This document shows positions 63,137 to 64,000 of a DNA stretch of 64,000 nt, piece by piece. This DNA is from an uncultured Poribacteria bacterium (GTDB lineage: Bacteria > Poribacteria > WGA-4E > PCPOR2b): NCBI GenBank assembly GCA_958296125.1, contig OY282444.1:3071623-3135622 (forward strand), read 5' to 3'. Within the stretch, counting starts at the first letter, position 1. The number at the start of each line of letters is the position of its first letter. A program made the translations under genes and the position numbers. Below the pieces are notes generated by a model, which saw nothing but the letters and a program-made list of their open reading frames with translations, made no database searches and was not told where the DNA came from.

Positions 63137-63823
63137 ATGCAGAACGAATCACGTTCAACCGTTGAACTCAAGGGCTTCCGCGATGGGATGCGCCTGATTA
63201 TCGATCCGGGAGCCTCGATAGAGGAAATTGAACAAGCGATTGTAGGACGAATGGCAAACTTAGGGGACTCATTATCAGGCATGACAATGAATATAGATCT
63301 CGGAAGCCGATCATTAAATGGTGAAGAATTAGTCCGCCTTAAAAACTTATTGAACGAGAATTATGGACTTGAAGTTAAGCAAATCATTGGGGATGCCCAG
63401 GACGATTCAAGGAGAACCGAAGCACCCCAAATTGCAGGAGTACCAGCACTCCATGGAGAAGAACGCGTTTATAATCAACTTACCCCGATGAATGAAGAAA
63501 CACGGTTTATTCGTTACACATTGCGTTCTGGACAGGTCGAGCGTGCTTTAGAAGGGAATATGGTCATCTTAGGCGATGTGAATCCGGGAGCAGAAGTGGT
63601 TGCCGCCGGAGATATTATTGTCCTTGGCGCGTTACGCGGCGTTGCCCATGCAGGCGCGCTTGGTAATACATCCTCAATAATTTTCGCGCTGAATCTGTTA
63701 CCGACTCAGTTGAGAATTGGACGTTTCATCACTCGTCCTCCTGCTGGGAAACAGCACCGGCGTCAGCAAGCAGAAATCGCGCGTGTTCTAGGAGATGCTA
63801 TCATCGTCGAAGAATTCGATTGA
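63137..63823 (+). CDS. minC: Septum site-determining protein MinC
   Basis: 228 residues with GAGGAG upstream. N-terminal domain about 8-95 (VELKGFRDGMRLIIDPGASIEEI) and C-terminal beta-helix about 120-225 with the signature TRFIRYTLRSGQVERALEGN, MVILGDVNPGAEVVAAGDI and VLGALRGVAHAGA. It inhibits FtsZ ring formation away from midcell, together with MinD. minD and minE should follow downstream but are outside the window. Confidence 0.95.
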   Translation: MQNESRSTVELKGFRDGMRLIIDPGASIEEIEQAIVGRMANLGDSLSGMTMNIDLGSRSLNGEELVRLKNLLNENYGLEVKQIIGDAQDDSRRTEAPQIAGVPALHGEERVYNQLTPMNEETRFIRYTLRSGQVERALEGNMVILGDVNPGAEVVAAGDIIVLGALRGVAHAGALGNTSSIIFALNLLPTQLRIGRFITRPPAGKQHRRQQAEIARVLGDAIIVEEFD

Positions 63824-64000
63824 CTCGAATCGGGATAGGAATGATACAAACGAGCATAGGTTCCTCTCAGCATCTTCAAGTTTTGCTAATTTCCGAATCA
63901 TGATAAATCGTTATCGCTCGCCAGCGGTCTATCTTTAAAGGTCGAAGCTGTTAGCCGGGCGGTAGTTAGAGGGGATGACTACCGAAACCCAAGACAGCCT

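Noticed and set aside
63975-64000. ATG with GAGGGG just before it, a possible start of minD or another gene
   Set aside because: Only nine codons are visible, the spacing to the purine run is too short, and the ATG lies in the loop of a small hairpin.

Overview
This window looks like a chromosomal segment of an uncultured bacterium with moderate GC content. The gene mix suggests a Candidatus Poribacteria-like lineage: two phytanoyl-CoA dioxygenase (PhyH) family proteins, two enolase-superfamily enzymes, Gfo/Idh and SDR dehydrogenases, a formylglycine-enzyme-fold protein, cohesin and dockerin domains, and many short palindromic intergenic repeats. That assignment is inference; no rRNA or tRNA gene is present to test it. 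The DNA is gene-dense, most starts have clear AGGAG-type ribosome binding sites, and several sigma70-type promoters are legible.

Layout. 1-6.3 kb: the 5' end of a luciferase-like oxidoreductase, a PhyH dioxygenase, an SDR, a 2-oxoacid dehydrogenase operon (E1 alpha, E1 beta, E2, no E3) and a formylglycine-enzyme-fold protein. 6.3-13.2 kb: FAH-family enzyme, secreted cohesin-PKD protein, sugar-phosphate transferase, an unknown protein, proA, a tail-anchored Ser/Thr-rich protein and a cyclophilin-like protein. 13.3-18.2 kb: SDR, dapL-type aminotransferase, a SufR-like regulator divergent from a sigma factor and an NfuA-type Fe-S carrier. 18.2-23.2 kb: a B12-binding-like radical SAM protein that reads through an in-frame TGA as a selenoprotein, an Xaa-Pro aminopeptidase, a cobalamin adenosyltransferase and an enolase-superfamily enzyme. 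23.2-27.7 kb: envelope proteins and a K+ channel. 27.7-33.2 kb: a leftward operon of fused TRAP permease, DUF3311 protein, SSS symporter, glycosyltransferase and small EamA-like protein. 33.3-41.2 kb: a FemAB-like transferase, then HEAT/TPR protein, membrane protein, glmM, yvcK and glmS. 41.4-51.4 kb: cupin, second PhyH protein, a substrate-binding protein carrying a dockerin, small helical and TPR proteins, M14 peptidase, Gfo/Idh oxidoreductase and a ManD/RspA-like enzyme. 51.4-55.2 kb: pyrB, pyrD, pterin dehydratase and pyrK. 55.4-64 kb: a beta-propeller-like protein, a trmFO remnant, cytochrome c, tgt, a PH-like membrane protein, secG-tpiA-gap, a LarA-family protein and minC.

The strongest observation is at 18260-19753. 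The radical SAM frame ends Trp-Phe-Cys, then TGA, and the next codons read Ala-Glu-Pro. This gives the CUAEP tail of a known radical SAM selenoprotein family. A stable hairpin directly after the TGA exposes GGUC in its loop, as a bacterial SECIS should. A normal gene caller truncates this protein.

Other points of note: a PhyH protein in which the iron-binding HxD is HGG, the form seen in Fe/2OG halogenases; an intact dockerin on a family 5 solute-binding protein with a cohesin protein elsewhere in the window; an aspartate carbamoyltransferase with a PyrI-type zinc ribbon at its C-terminus; decayed trmFO and DUF1080 fragments; an IS200/IS605-like hairpin next to a Sel1-repeat fragment; and several families of short dispersed repeats, some of which enter coding sequences.
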